Shown piece by piece: positions 1 to 8,105 of a stretch of DNA of 64,000 nt (position 1 is its first letter; each line of letters begins with the position of its first letter). Under the pieces are notes generated by a model, which worked only from the letters and a program-made list of their open reading frames with translations, made no database searches and was not told where the DNA came from. Made by a program: the position numbers and the translations under genes. The stretch covers positions 1-64,000 of the forward strand of contig NZ_JAGMUL010000114.1 in NCBI RefSeq assembly GCF_019049285.1. The letters are read 5' to 3'. Source of the DNA: Streptomyces sp. AC550_RSS872. GTDB lineage: Bacteria > Actinomycetota > Actinomycetes > Streptomycetales > Streptomycetaceae.

Positions 1-2
1 GC

Positions 3-98
3 TGGCTGCACACCTACAATCACCACCGCGGACACACCGCGCTGAAAGGCCAACCACCCGCCAGCCGCGTCCCCAACCTCTCAGGGCAATACACCTAG
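3..98 (+). mobile_element. C-terminal end of an IS481/IS3-type transposase (cut by window edge)
   Basis: Frame 3 is open from the window edge to a TAG at 96-98 and encodes a tail with the motifs WLHTYNHHRGH and QPPASRVPNLSGQYT. These match the C-terminal end of IS481-family DDE transposases, including the 'YNxxRxHxAL' stretch that follows the catalytic glutamate. Only the last ~31 residues are in the window, so it cannot be told whether the element is intact. No terminal inverted repeat can be recognised after the stop. Its stop codon overlaps the stop of the convergent gene on the minus strand by three bases, so either the element ends inside that gene's 3' end or only the transposase 3' end remains. 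Confidence 0.75.
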
Positions 99-616
99 TG
101 CTCCGAGGTGGGGGAGACCGGGCGGAGGGTGGAGATGAAGGACTGGAAGTCCTCGAGGACGTCCTGGAGCTGGCTCGTCCTCGCCGTCAGCGCGATCTCG
201 ATCTCGGCGCGTTCGCTGCGCTGCCGCTCGTTCTCCAGCACCAGGATGAACTGGCTCTGCGCGAGCTCCATCGGCTGCCCGTTGACGGTGGCCTGGATGC
301 GCAGGTTCTGCACGATCCCCGGGGCGTCGATGAGGCCCGGCGCGGGCGAGGTGCCGACCTCCGTCCGCTTGACGACGTCGACGGCGCCGACGTTCTCGCG
401 CAGCCGCCGCACCGACTCCTCGGCGAGGCTGTGCAGGCTCGACGAGCCGTCGAGGGTGTGGCCGGTGACGGTGATGTTCGGCATGAAGCCCTGGCCCCGG
501 GAGGCCATGTGCAGTGCGACGAACGCGGCGTGCGGGGCGCCGACCTCCTCCGGGGGCGCCGACTGCCAGCCTTCTGGGAGCTCGATACTGAGCGGCACCG
601 GAAGTGTGCCCGGCAT
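95..616 (-). CDS. hypothetical protein, possibly LpqN/DcrB-like, in a type VII secretion-like locus
   Basis: A 173-residue protein with no signal peptide or membrane segment. It opens with an 'LPVPLSIELPEGW' stretch and alternates predicted strands and helices. The pattern resembles the Mog1/PsbP-like fold of actinobacterial LpqN and DcrB proteins, but no catalytic motif is visible and this similarity is judged by eye. The ATG at 614-616 is preceded by AAGGAG about ten bases upstream. It is the last gene of a minus-strand trio with the 399- and 103-residue proteins upstream. By context it could be a chaperone or immunity-like partner of the large one; that is inference. Its 3' end overlaps the stop of the transposase remnant. 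Confidence 0.6.
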   Translation of the reverse strand: MPGTLPVPLSIELPEGWQSAPPEEVGAPHAAFVALHMASRGQGFMPNITVTGHTLDGSSSLHSLAEESVRRLRENVGAVDVVKRTEVGTSPAPGLIDAPGIVQNLRIQATVNGQPMELAQSQFILVLENERQRSERAEIEIALTARTSQLQDVLEDFQSFISTLRPVSPTSEH

Positions 617-654
617 GGTGGATCAACTCCTTGGGGTACGGGTTCCGACGGTAC

Positions 655-722
655 GGGAAACGACGGGGAGAGGGGATGGGGGACGGGAGACGAGGGACGG
701 GGAGAGGCGACGGCGGGGAGGT
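655..722. other. G-rich tract with G-quadruplex pattern
   Basis: The 130-base gap between the 173- and 399-residue genes holds a run of short G tracts on the + strand (GGGG, GGGG, GGGGG, GGG separated by two or three bases), which fits the usual quadruplex pattern. On the transcribed minus strand the mRNA would be C-rich. No clear promoter or terminator was recognised in the gap. Confidence 0.4.
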
Positions 723-746
723 CCGGGCGGGGCGCTCCCGTGCGGG

Positions 747-1946
747 TCAGTCGAACCAGTCCCCGATCGCGTCGACCGCGTCGCCGGCCGCATCGGTGAT
801 CTTGCCCGGGTCGAGCTCGATCTGCCCGCCGAGCTTGCCGCCGACACCGAGGGCGACGCCCACGTCTCCGCCGATGACGATCTTGCCGTCCTTCATACCG
901 GCGTCGAAGTGGGCCTCGGCCCCGGCGCCGGCCCACGCCTCCGCCGTGCCGCCCACGCCGACACCGGCGACGGAGGCGTGCCCCTCGGCGGTGGCCTTGG
1001 CGCCGGCGAAGGCCTCGCCGCCGACGTGGACGCCGTCCGTGCCGATGGAGCCCTTGACGCCGGCCTCGGCGCCCACGTACGCCTCGCCCTTGCCGGAGGC
1101 CTCGAAATAGCCGGCCGAGTACTTGCCCTCGGCCGTGGCCTGGGCGAGATAGGCCTTGCCGGACGCCTGTGCGGTGGCGTTCCCGTCCACCAGGCCCACC
1201 CCGGCGGAACCCTCGACGCCGAGGAGGTTGACGCCGGCCTTGCCGGAGACCTCGCCGCCGGCGAACTCACCGCGGCCCTTGGCCTCGGCGCCCCAGACCT
1301 TGGCGTCGGCGGTGACGGACGGGCCGGCCACGGTGATGCCCGGGCCCTTGCCCTCGCGCAGCGCTTCCCTCTCCGCCTGCGTCATGTTCTTGTGGTCGCC
1401 CCAGGCCCGGACGGTCCGTGGGTCGCGGGCCCGTTCCAGCTCGAAGAGCTGCTTGGACGTAGCGCCTGTGTTGTCCTGCGCCGCCTCCGAAGCCCAGAAC
1501 AGCCAGTCGGGCGCGTTGTCGCCCTCGCCGCCCTGTGCCTTGAACTTCTTGGCCGCCACGTCGCCCTCCGACTCGACATGGGCGCGCGCCGACGCCAGCA
1601 CCTGCTCGCCGCCGCTCTCGTCGCCCGCGTCGTACAGCCGGATGGCCTCTTCCGCCTGTCCCTGGGCCCACTGGAGGGCTCTGGCGTAGTCCCGCAGTGC
1701 GCCGGCGGCCGCGCTCAGCGCATCCGAGCCGCGGTACCACTTCTGCTTCTGGCCCGAGAAGTCCTCCCAGAAGGCGTCGCCGGCCTGGCCGTGCCAGCTG
1801 GGAATACGGACGGAGCCGAGCTCGTCCCCGATGCCGTCGAGGGTCTTCGCATGGCCGTCGAGCTTGTCCGCGTCGGCCGTGAGCTTCGACGGGTTGCCCG
1901 GGATCAGTTCGCGCGGGTCCTGGGTGGACCCGAGTTGTGCCGCCAT
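747..1946 (-). CDS. putative type VII secretion substrate with Gly/Ala-rich C-terminal half
   Basis: This is a 399-residue protein. Residues 1-110 are helical with an SWHG motif at 50-53 and a following AFWEDF, like the N-terminal WXG-type helical hairpin of ESX/type VII substrates. Residues 110-200 are charged and helical. Residues ~200-375 are strikingly Gly/Ala-rich, with repeated patterns such as GGEAFAGAKATAEG and GVGVGGTAEAWAGAGAEA, which could form a repetitive beta or glycine-zipper structure. There is no Sec signal. The gene follows the small helical protein by ten bases, as expected for an ESX-type pair in one operon. Polymorphic-toxin-like activity is possible but no known toxin active site is visible. 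Confidence 0.6.
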   Translation of the reverse strand: MAAQLGSTQDPRELIPGNPSKLTADADKLDGHAKTLDGIGDELGSVRIPSWHGQAGDAFWEDFSGQKQKWYRGSDALSAAAGALRDYARALQWAQGQAEEAIRLYDAGDESGGEQVLASARAHVESEGDVAAKKFKAQGGEGDNAPDWLFWASEAAQDNTGATSKQLFELERARDPRTVRAWGDHKNMTQAEREALREGKGPGITVAGPSVTADAKVWGAEAKGRGEFAGGEVSGKAGVNLLGVEGSAGVGLVDGNATAQASGKAYLAQATAEGKYSAGYFEASGKGEAYVGAEAGVKGSIGTDGVHVGGEAFAGAKATAEGHASVAGVGVGGTAEAWAGAGAEAHFDAGMKDGKIVIGGDVGVALGVGGKLGGQIELDPGKITDAAGDAVDAIGDWFD

Positions 1947-1956
1947 TGCTTCCCCG

Positions 1957-2268
1957 TCAGTAGCTCGGGCCGGCGACCGCGGGCCCGGTGAAGTGGTTCT
2001 GGGACTCCCGCTCGGAGCGCTCGTAGGACGCGGCGTTCTCGTCCAGCTTGGCCGAGGAGTTCTCCCCGTCCTCCTTCATCGGGCTCTTGATGGCCTCCAT
2101 CCAGGTGGCCATCAGCTGCCCGAACTCCTTGGCCGCGTCGCCGTGGCCGAAGTCGCCGCTCGCCTTCCCGAGTTCGTCGAGCTTCACCTTGTTGCTCTTG
2201 CCCACGGAGTCCTTGATCTTCTTGGCGGCCGACCGCAGTTCGGACGGCTCCACATCGAACTGGCCCAT
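1957..2268 (-). CDS. small helical WXG100-like protein
   Basis: A 103-residue acidic, almost entirely helical protein with no signal peptide. A FGHGDAAKEF segment near residue 40 takes the place of the W-x-G turn of ESAT-6-like proteins. Size, predicted helix-turn-helix layout and position directly before a larger WXG-type protein support a type VII secretion partner role. No core secretion genes (EccC, EccD) lie in the window, so it would have to use a machine encoded elsewhere. The ATG at 2266-2268 is preceded by GGGGGGAG. Confidence 0.6.
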   Translation of the reverse strand: MGQFDVEPSELRSAAKKIKDSVGKSNKVKLDELGKASGDFGHGDAAKEFGQLMATWMEAIKSPMKEDGENSSAKLDENAASYERSERESQNHFTGPAVAGPSY

Positions 2269-2445
2269 CCGCTCCCCCCTCTACGTCCGAGTGGGTGCGA
2301 ACGCGCGTTGGCACCCTGTTTGTTGAGTACGTAAAGAGGTTCTCCCAAAGGCAAAGACGCAGCGACACCGGCCTGGACCTCACCATGATCCCTGCCGGGA
2401 AGCTTCATGGATGCGATCGAATCGTGCGCCTCACCGACGGCTGTG

Positions 2446-3153
2446 CTACGGCGTCTGCGGAGGCCGGGCGGGGACCAGGGCTCCCAAGTGGCCGACGGCG
2501 TCGACGAGATACTCAAGGGGCTCGTCGAACGTCTCACTGCCCAGCTTGGTCCGCGAACGCGAGGTGATCAGCTGACCGTCGTGGAGCCGGAGCGGCAGCT
2601 CCAGGGCCCGGGGGTCGGACGTGAGGAACTCCGCCAGGCCGCCGAGCACTACCGCCCGGGCGCGCTCCTCGTCACGGGAGACGATGTGGAAGTCCTCGTC
2701 GAGCTGCGGGATTCCCACCTTCATGGCCCGTCCGCGCATGAGACTGTCGAACCAGCCGTCGCGGTAGACGCGCAGGTCCGGAACCTCCACGCCCAGGTTC
2801 AGGGCCCAGACGGAGTGGACGACGACCTGTGTCGTCTCCGAGTCGACGTCGCTGTTGTAGTAGCGGTACTCGAAGGCGCGGAAGCCGAATCCGCGATAGG
2901 TGCCGCTGACGACGTTGTCCCCCATGACACCGCTGGCCTTGACCGGGAGCGGCTCGGCCCCCTGGTACGCGTCGACGAGGCTCGGCACGCCCTCCTCGTA
3001 GGTCCACCCGCGGCTCTCGGCGAACGACCGCAGCTGCGCGTACGCCTCTTCGGTCTCGCGCTGCTTGCGGGCCTTGCGCCGGTTGACCCACACGACGAGA
3101 GCCGTGAGGGCAGCACACCACACCACGATCAGGACTGCTTCCGCTCCACTCAT
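2446..3153 (-). CDS. single-pass membrane protein of unknown function
   Basis: I do not recognise the family. With the start at 3153 the protein is 235 residues: a hydrophobic helix at about 3-23 (AEAVLIVVWCAALTALVVWV) followed by RRKARK, a cytoplasmic positive flank, then a soluble mixed alpha/beta domain with an ESRGWTYEE motif and an aromatic-rich strand (FRAFEYRYY). The frame is open upstream to 3234, so starts at 3207 or 3234 are possible, but those add only a disordered Gly/Ser-rich stretch. The sense of the gene matches its neighbours on the minus strand. The layout recalls DUF3137-like membrane proteins; this is not certain. Confidence 0.6.
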   Translation of the reverse strand: MSGAEAVLIVVWCAALTALVVWVNRRKARKQRETEEAYAQLRSFAESRGWTYEEGVPSLVDAYQGAEPLPVKASGVMGDNVVSGTYRGFGFRAFEYRYYNSDVDSETTQVVVHSVWALNLGVEVPDLRVYRDGWFDSLMRGRAMKVGIPQLDEDFHIVSRDEERARAVVLGGLAEFLTSDPRALELPLRLHDGQLITSRSRTKLGSETFDEPLEYLVDAVGHLGALVPARPPQTP

Positions 3154-3282
3154 GGAGCCAGCATCCCCTGAGGCCCCTCGCGCGGACCCACCCCCTTGGC
3201 GCTCCATCACATTCCGCACCTCGCGGTCACACATTTCCCCCGCGCCCGCCGGAACGGTCCGGCGGGCACTGCCCGGTCCGGC

Positions 3283-3603
3283 TCAGGAGGCGGTCTCGTC
3301 GACCTTGATGTCGTAGCGGATCGAACTGCCTTCGACGGAGGTGACCTTGACGGTCACTCCGAAGCTGGTGCCGTCGGTCGCGGTGAGCCGGCAACGCAAC
3401 GAGGTGCCGACCTTGCCGGCGAGGTCCTCGGGGCAGGTGACGTCCGGCTTCGGCTGACCCGTCTGCGCGGCGAGCTTCTCGGCCACCGAGTTCGCCACCT
3501 CGTCCTTGGCCAGCTTGGCCTCCGAGGAGCAGCCCACCAGCAGCGCAGCGGCGGCTGCGGCGGTGAGGCCCCACGAGGCCAAGGACGAGAAGGACTTGGG
3601 CAT
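3283..3603 (-). CDS. DUF4333-type lipoprotein
   Basis: A 106-residue secreted lipoprotein. The signal peptide runs over residues 1-24 with an LLVGC lipobox. The mature part has a paired cysteine (TCPEDLAGKVG...LRCRLTATDG) typical of the DUF4333 family of small actinobacterial lipoproteins, which form a compact disulfide-linked beta domain. The frame extends upstream to 4020, but the ATG at 3601-3603 has a well-spaced GGAG and a perfect signal peptide, so it is chosen. The function of the family is unknown. It lies alone, 363 bases downstream of the LuxR-type regulator and separated from it by a strong terminator. Confidence 0.85.
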   Translation of the reverse strand: MPKSFSSLASWGLTAAAAAALLVGCSSEAKLAKDEVANSVAEKLAAQTGQPKPDVTCPEDLAGKVGTSLRCRLTATDGTSFGVTVKVTSVEGSSIRYDIKVDETAS

Positions 3604-3782
3604 GACGGGCTCCGTTCGAGGCGGGAGGACGGTGAGGGTCGGGAGGTGACGCTCGTCAGTGCGACTGTCTATCAGCCCTGGCCGCCCGCCCGGCTGATCT
3701 TCACATCCTCCCGCTCCGGCCCGCGAGTGATCTTCACCTGCCTCCGCCCCGGACGGGCCGTCACGGGTGTCGTGCATGGACA

Positions 3783-3816
3783 GCGCCCGCCGACGGAACG
3801 TTCCGTCGGCGGGCGC
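3783..3816 (-). terminator. 34-base perfect palindrome, transcription terminator
   Basis: The sequence from 3783 to 3816 is a perfect inverted repeat (arms of 17, centred on GGAACGTTCC), with no T-run. Long GC-rich hairpins of this kind act as terminators in Streptomyces. It lies after the LuxR-type gene and before the DUF4333 gene, both on the minus strand. The rest of the 364-base gap (3604-3967) holds only the promoter region of the lipoprotein gene and nothing else recognised. Confidence 0.75.
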
Positions 3817-3967
3817 CTGAAGGTCGTAAACCAGTCGGCCCAGTGCAGGATCCGGTCCACGACAGATGGGGGACGAGAGCGGGATCAGCGGCCGATCCCG
3901 TGCACGCCGGTGAGTGGTCGAGGTCAGGGAAGGATCAAGGTCAGGAAATGCGGGGAATGAACCGGCG

Positions 3968-4630
3968 TCAGTGGATGATGCCGGTCCGCAGGGCCACGGC
4001 GACCATGCCGGCGCGGTCACCGGTGCCGAGCTTGCGGGCGATGCGGGCGAGGTGGCTCTTGACGGTCAGTGCGGACAGGCCCATCGAGACGCCGATCGCC
4101 TTGTTCGACTGGCCCTCCGCCACCAGCCGCAGCACCTCGACCTCGCGACCGGACAGCTCGCGGTAGCCGCCCGGGTGGCTCGGGGCACCCGGGTGGCGAC
4201 GGTGCATACGGGCGGCGGCGGCGCCGATGGGAGCGGCACCGGGTCGGGTGGGGAGCCCGACGTTGGTGCGGGTGCCGGTGACGACGTAACCCTTCACGCC
4301 ACCGGCGAGAGCGTTGCGTACGGCGCCGATGTCGTCGGCGGCGGACAGGGCGAGGCCGTTCGGCCAGCCCGCGGCGCGGGTCTCCGACAGGAGGGTCAGG
4401 CCCGAGCCGTCGGGCAGATGGACGTCGGCGACACAGATGTCGCGGGGGTTGCCGATGCGGGGACGAGCCTCCGCGATGGACGAGGCCTCGATCACGTCGC
4501 GCACACCGAGCGCCCAGAGGTGCCGGGTGACGGTGGAGCGGACGCGGGGATCGGCCACGACCACCATGGCGGTCGGCTTGTTCGGGCGGTAGGCGACCAG
4601 GCTTGCGGGCTGCTCGAGGAGAACGGACAC
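3968..4630 (-). CDS. orphan response regulator, LuxR (NarL) family
   Basis: A 220-residue DNA-binding regulator. Residues ~20-130 form a receiver-like domain with VADP at the first acidic pocket and Asp69 in VADVHLPDGSG at the phosphorylation position. Residues ~157-205 are a LuxR/GerE helix-turn-helix (ELSGREVEVLRLVAEGQSNK ... LTVKSHLARIARKLG). The linker is unusually long and basic (RMHRRHPGAPSHPG). No histidine kinase gene is nearby. The switch Thr/Ser and Lys positions look degenerate, so it may work without phosphorylation. It lies near hemE and the DUF3000 gene, which is the usual Streptomyces arrangement. The 225-base upstream region (4631-4855) is AT-richer than its surroundings and should hold its promoter. 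Confidence 0.85.
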   Translation of the reverse strand: MSVLLEQPASLVAYRPNKPTAMVVVADPRVRSTVTRHLWALGVRDVIEASSIAEARPRIGNPRDICVADVHLPDGSGLTLLSETRAAGWPNGLALSAADDIGAVRNALAGGVKGYVVTGTRTNVGLPTRPGAAPIGAAAARMHRRHPGAPSHPGGYRELSGREVEVLRLVAEGQSNKAIGVSMGLSALTVKSHLARIARKLGTGDRAGMVAVALRTGIIH

Positions 4631-4855
4631 CAGGCCTCCTGGGTGCGGGGACGGCTTTCAAGGTCACAGTCGTCTTCGGCACCAAACCTCTGGCCCTTTA
4701 GGGAAAGATCACGATTTAGTGAGTAACAATCGGGGCAATTCGGACGCGTGGTCGATCGTTCGGCGAGCAAAACGGTTCGATCATGGCCTGATTCCTGACC
4801 GAAAGTGGTCGTATCGACAAAGTGACGGTCAAGTCGCCGGTGTGGTCAGTGCTCG

Positions 4856-5533
4856 TCAGCGGGACTGCGGGTCGCGGCGCTGCGGCAGCGTCACCACCGA
4901 GGCGTCGCCCGGCCCCGCCGGGGGCAGCCCCGCGACCTGGGCGAGCAGATCGCACCAGGACGCCAGATGGGCCGCGGTGTCCGGCACGCCGCCCAGGCCC
5001 TCGCGGGGAGTCCAGGAGGCGCGGATCTCGATCTGCGAGGCCGCCGGGCGCTCGGACAGCCCGCCGAAGTAGTGGGAGCTCGCCCGCGTCACGGTGCCGC
5101 TCGGCTCGCCGTACGACAGCCCGCGCGCCTGGAGCGCACCGGTCAGCCAGGACCAGCACACGTCGGGCAACAGCGGGTCGGCGGCCATCTCCGGCTCCAG
5201 CTCCGCCCGCACGAGGGTCACCAGCCGGAAGGCGCCGTGCCAGGCGTCGTGCCCGGCCGGATCGTGCAGCAGCACCAGACGGCCGTCGGCCAGATCCTGG
5301 TCGCCGTCCACGACGGCCGCCTCCAGCGCGTACGCGTACGGAGCCAGCCGCTGGGGCGCCTTGGTCTGCTCGACCTCGATCTGCGGCCGCAGCCGACTGC
5401 TGCGCAGGGCGTCGACCGCCGCACGGAACGCCGGCGGAGCCGTACTCTTCGAATGCCGGTCCGCCTCCCCGGTGTCCTTCGCGTCGTCCATCCCGCCAGT
5501 ACCGTCCGACAGTCGTTCCTGAGCCGCAGCCAT
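4856..5533 (-). CDS. DUF3000 family protein
   Basis: A 225-residue cytoplasmic protein of the actinobacterial DUF3000 family. Recognisable stretches are FRAAVDALRSSRLRPQIEVE, LVLLHDPAGHDAWHGAFRLV, PDVCWSWLTGAL and SHYFGG. The family occurs next to hemE across Streptomyces, and its function is not known. The frame is open to 5590, but the ATG at 5531-5533 gives the usual family N-terminus. It is divergent from hemE, and the 104 bases between them must hold both promoters. Confidence 0.85.
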   Translation of the reverse strand: MAAAQERLSDGTGGMDDAKDTGEADRHSKSTAPPAFRAAVDALRSSRLRPQIEVEQTKAPQRLAPYAYALEAAVVDGDQDLADGRLVLLHDPAGHDAWHGAFRLVTLVRAELEPEMAADPLLPDVCWSWLTGALQARGLSYGEPSGTVTRASSHYFGGLSERPAASQIEIRASWTPREGLGGVPDTAAHLASWCDLLAQVAGLPPAGPGDASVVTLPQRRDPQSR

Positions 5534-5637
5534 GCCGGGAAGATTAAGGGGAACGGGGGCTTCGTGCAGGGAGAGACACCCGGACAACACGGCAACCCCG
5601 GCGCCGGGGCCGATGCGGCCGTGCGAGACTTGCCCCC

Positions 5638-6705
5638 GTGAGTGCCAACCAGACGACGCCGCCCGCCACGCCCGACGCAGTCAAGGAATCAGCCTTCCTC
5701 AAGGCGTGCAGGCGCGAACCCGTGCCCCACACACCCGTGTGGTTCATGCGGCAGGCCGGGCGCTCCCTGCCGGAGTACCGCAAGGTGCGCGAGGGCATTC
5801 CGATGCTCGAGTCCTGCATGCGGCCCGACCTGGTCACCGAGATCACCCTCCAGCCCGTGCGCAGGCACGACGTGGACGCGGCGATCTTCTTCAGTGACAT
5901 CGTCGTCCCCCTCAAGGCCATCGGCATCGACCTCGACATCAAGCCCGGCGTCGGCCCGGTCGTCGAGAACCCGATCCGCACCCGCGCCGACCTCGCCCGG
6001 CTGCGCGACCTGACCCCCGAGGACGTCTCCTACGTCACCGAGGCCATCGGCCTGCTCACCCGCGAGCTCGGCGCCACCCCGCTCATCGGTTTCGCCGGCG
6101 CGCCTTTCACCCTCGCGAGTTACCTCGTCGAGGGCGGCCCGTCGCGCACGTACGAGAACGCCAAGTCGATGATGTACGGCGACCCCGGGCTCTGGGCCGA
6201 CCTGCTCGACCGCCTCGCGGACATCACGGCCGCCTTCCTCAAGGTGCAGATCGAGGCCGGCGCCTCCGCGGTCCAGCTCTTCGACTCCTGGGTCGGCTCC
6301 CTCGCCCCCGCCGACTACAAGCGCTCGGTGATGCCGGCCTCCGCGAAGGTCTTCGAGGCCGTCGCCGGTTACGGCGTCCCGCGCATCCACTTCGGCGTCG
6401 GCACCGGTGAGCTGCTGAAGCTCATGGGTGAGGCCGGTGCGGACGTCGTCGGCGTCGACTGGCGCGTCCCGCTCGACGAGGCCGCCCGCCGCGTCGGCCC
6501 CGGCAAGGCGCTCCAGGGCAACCTCGACCCGACGGTCCTGTTCGCCACCCCCGAGGCGGTCGAGGCCAAGACCCGCGAGGTCCTCGACGCAGCGGCGGGC
6601 CTGGAGGGCCACGTCTTCAACCTCGGCCACGGAGTCATGCCGTCCACCGACCCGGACGCCCTGACCCGGCTCGTCGAGTACGTCCACACGCAGACGGCTC
6701 GCTGA
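5638..6705 (+). CDS. hemE: uroporphyrinogen decarboxylase
   Basis: A 355-residue cytosolic enzyme that removes the four acetate carboxyls of uroporphyrinogen III to give coproporphyrinogen III. The substrate-binding FMRQAGRSLPEYR (Arg38, Arg42), the catalytic Asp in FFSDIVVPLKAIG, the FAGAPFTLASYLVEGG segment and the C-terminal FNLGHGVMP are all present. The start is GTG at 5638. With hemY and hemQ at 10.7-12.9 kb it forms the late haem branch through coproporphyrin used by Gram-positive bacteria. Confidence 0.97.
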   Translation: MSANQTTPPATPDAVKESAFLKACRREPVPHTPVWFMRQAGRSLPEYRKVREGIPMLESCMRPDLVTEITLQPVRRHDVDAAIFFSDIVVPLKAIGIDLDIKPGVGPVVENPIRTRADLARLRDLTPEDVSYVTEAIGLLTRELGATPLIGFAGAPFTLASYLVEGGPSRTYENAKSMMYGDPGLWADLLDRLADITAAFLKVQIEAGASAVQLFDSWVGSLAPADYKRSVMPASAKVFEAVAGYGVPRIHFGVGTGELLKLMGEAGADVVGVDWRVPLDEAARRVGPGKALQGNLDPTVLFATPEAVEAKTREVLDAAAGLEGHVFNLGHGVMPSTDPDALTRLVEYVHTQTAR

Positions 6706-6711
6706 CGGCGC

Positions 6712-7531
6712 TCACCACGTGTGGGGCCGCGCCCTCCTGCCGAACAGCAGACCGCGCGGCTCCGGTGGCGGGGGCGTCCCCGGCTTGAGCGGCCAGGCGA
6801 GCGCCATCCCGGCCAGGAAGCCCACGATGTGCGCCGCGTACGCCACGGTGCCGGCGTCGGACACGCCCTCGCCGTTCGAGTACACCGCCTGAAGTACGAA
6901 CCAGAAGCCCAGCACCAGCCAGGCCGGCAGCCGCAGCGGCAGGAAGATCAGGAACGGGACGAGCACCCACACCCTGGCCTTCGGATACAGCACGAGATAG
7001 GCGCCCAGTACGCCCGCGACAGCCCCGGACGAGCCGATCAGCGGGTCGGCCGAGTCGTCGTTGAGGAACGCGAAGCCGTACGACGCCGTGTAGCCGCAGA
7101 CGACGTAGAAGAGCAAGTACCGCACATGGCCCAAGCGGTCCTCGATGTTGTTGCCGAAGATCAGCAGACAGCATGTTGCCCAGCAGATGCAGCCAACCGC
7201 CGTGCAGGAACAGGGCGGTGAAGACCGACAGTGCCGGGGACTTGTCGTAGTCCGGCGGGCCCACCACGCAGCCGGGGCCGTTCGGTCCGACGGCGACGTC
7301 GCCGGTGGGGACCACGCCCGGGAGCCGGTCGTGGATCAACTCCCTCGGCACCGCCGCGTAATGGTCCAGGAACGCGTGCAGATGGCACGTCTGGGCCAGG
7401 GCGCTCTCACCGGCCACGGAGCCGGCTGTGCCGGGCGTGGACAGGAAGACGAGGACGTTCGCGGCGATCAGTGCGTATGTCACCCAAGGGGTGCGGCGCA
7501 CCGGGTTCACGTCATGGACGGGGATGACCAC
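6712..7531 (-). pseudogene. rhomboid family intramembrane serine protease, frameshifted
   Basis: Two overlapping frames together make one rhomboid protease. The first (from GTG at 7531) encodes MVIPVHDVNP, the first membrane helix, and the conserved HGGWLHLLGNML. The second (ending at 6712) carries the rest, with the catalytic Ser in GSSGAVAGVLG and the catalytic His in AYAAHIVGFLAG. At about 7160-7175 the expected reading 'LLGNMLFLWIFGNNIED' is broken: the DNA reads CTGTCTGCTGATCTTC where about 18 bases would be expected, consistent with a two-base deletion. Without the shift the product loses the catalytic dyad. It could be a genuine pseudogene or a sequencing error; no other damage is visible, so the event is recent or artefactual. 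Its stop is seven bases from the hemE stop. Confidence 0.8.
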
Positions 7532-7656
7532 GAGGCTTTTCTGCCCGGGATGTGTCCGGCGAATCGGTGAACGCCGTCGTTCGGGCGCGCGTATCTGTTC
7601 TCAACCGCCCGCGGCACGGGGAAGGCGGGTCGCGGGGTCTACGTGAGGAACAGGCG

Positions 7657-7986
7657 ATGAACGACCGAGTTACTCCTCCGATGCACGCGTTGCCGGACGG
7701 GGAGGCCGAGATCTCCCTGGTGGTGCGGCTGCCGTGGGAAGACGTGGCCCGGCTGGGGCAGGAAGCCGGACGGCTTGCTTCGCAGATGCAGCGGCCGGTG
7801 ACGCTCGATGAGGCGGTCAGCCACCGGTTGCGCTCCGCGCGGAGTGCCGCGCATGCGAAGCCGGGAGGGGAGCAGCCCGCTGCCGCGATGCCGCCGAGTG
7901 TGAGTGCGTCGGTGTCCTCGTTGCCGTCGAGGCCGCCCGCTGAGCAGGCTCGGCAGGCGATTGAGCGGATCAACGGCAGCGCGTGA
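7657..7986 (+). CDS. small hypothetical protein
   Basis: A 109-residue soluble protein. Residues ~15-60 form an ordered segment (EISLVVRLPWEDVARLGQEA and a helix with VTLDEAVSHRLRS) whose strand-helix-helix pattern recalls ribbon-helix-helix proteins, though no firm match can be claimed. The rest is Ala/Pro/Ser-rich, with a final helix (AEQARQAIERI). The frame is open from 7552, but the ATG at 7657 has AGGAA at a suitable distance. Family not recognised. Confidence 0.55.
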   Translation: MNDRVTPPMHALPDGEAEISLVVRLPWEDVARLGQEAGRLASQMQRPVTLDEAVSHRLRSARSAAHAKPGGEQPAAAMPPSVSASVSSLPSRPPAEQARQAIERINGSA

Positions 7987-7990
7987 GCGT

Positions 7991-8086
7991 CGTGGGGGCG
8001 CGGGTGGTTTGGCGGGTGCGAGCCGTATGTGGCTGGTCGCGCCCATGCGGCGGAGCCGCAAATCGATACAGCCCCGCGCCCCTGAG
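7991..8086. repeat. Streptomyces-type GC-rich palindromic intergenic repeat
   Basis: This stretch contains the 'ctggtcgcgc' and 'ccccgcgcccct' blocks that recur in Streptomyces intergenic regions, with GGGGGCGCGGG at its start able to pair with CCCCGCGCCCC at its end, and an internal hairpin CGGCGGAGCCG. It sits between two convergent genes, where it can act as a bidirectional terminator. A shorter copy of the same element lies inside a gene at 52861-52894. Confidence 0.65.
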
Positions 8087-8105
8087 GGGTGGCCGGTGTC
8101 GCCTG

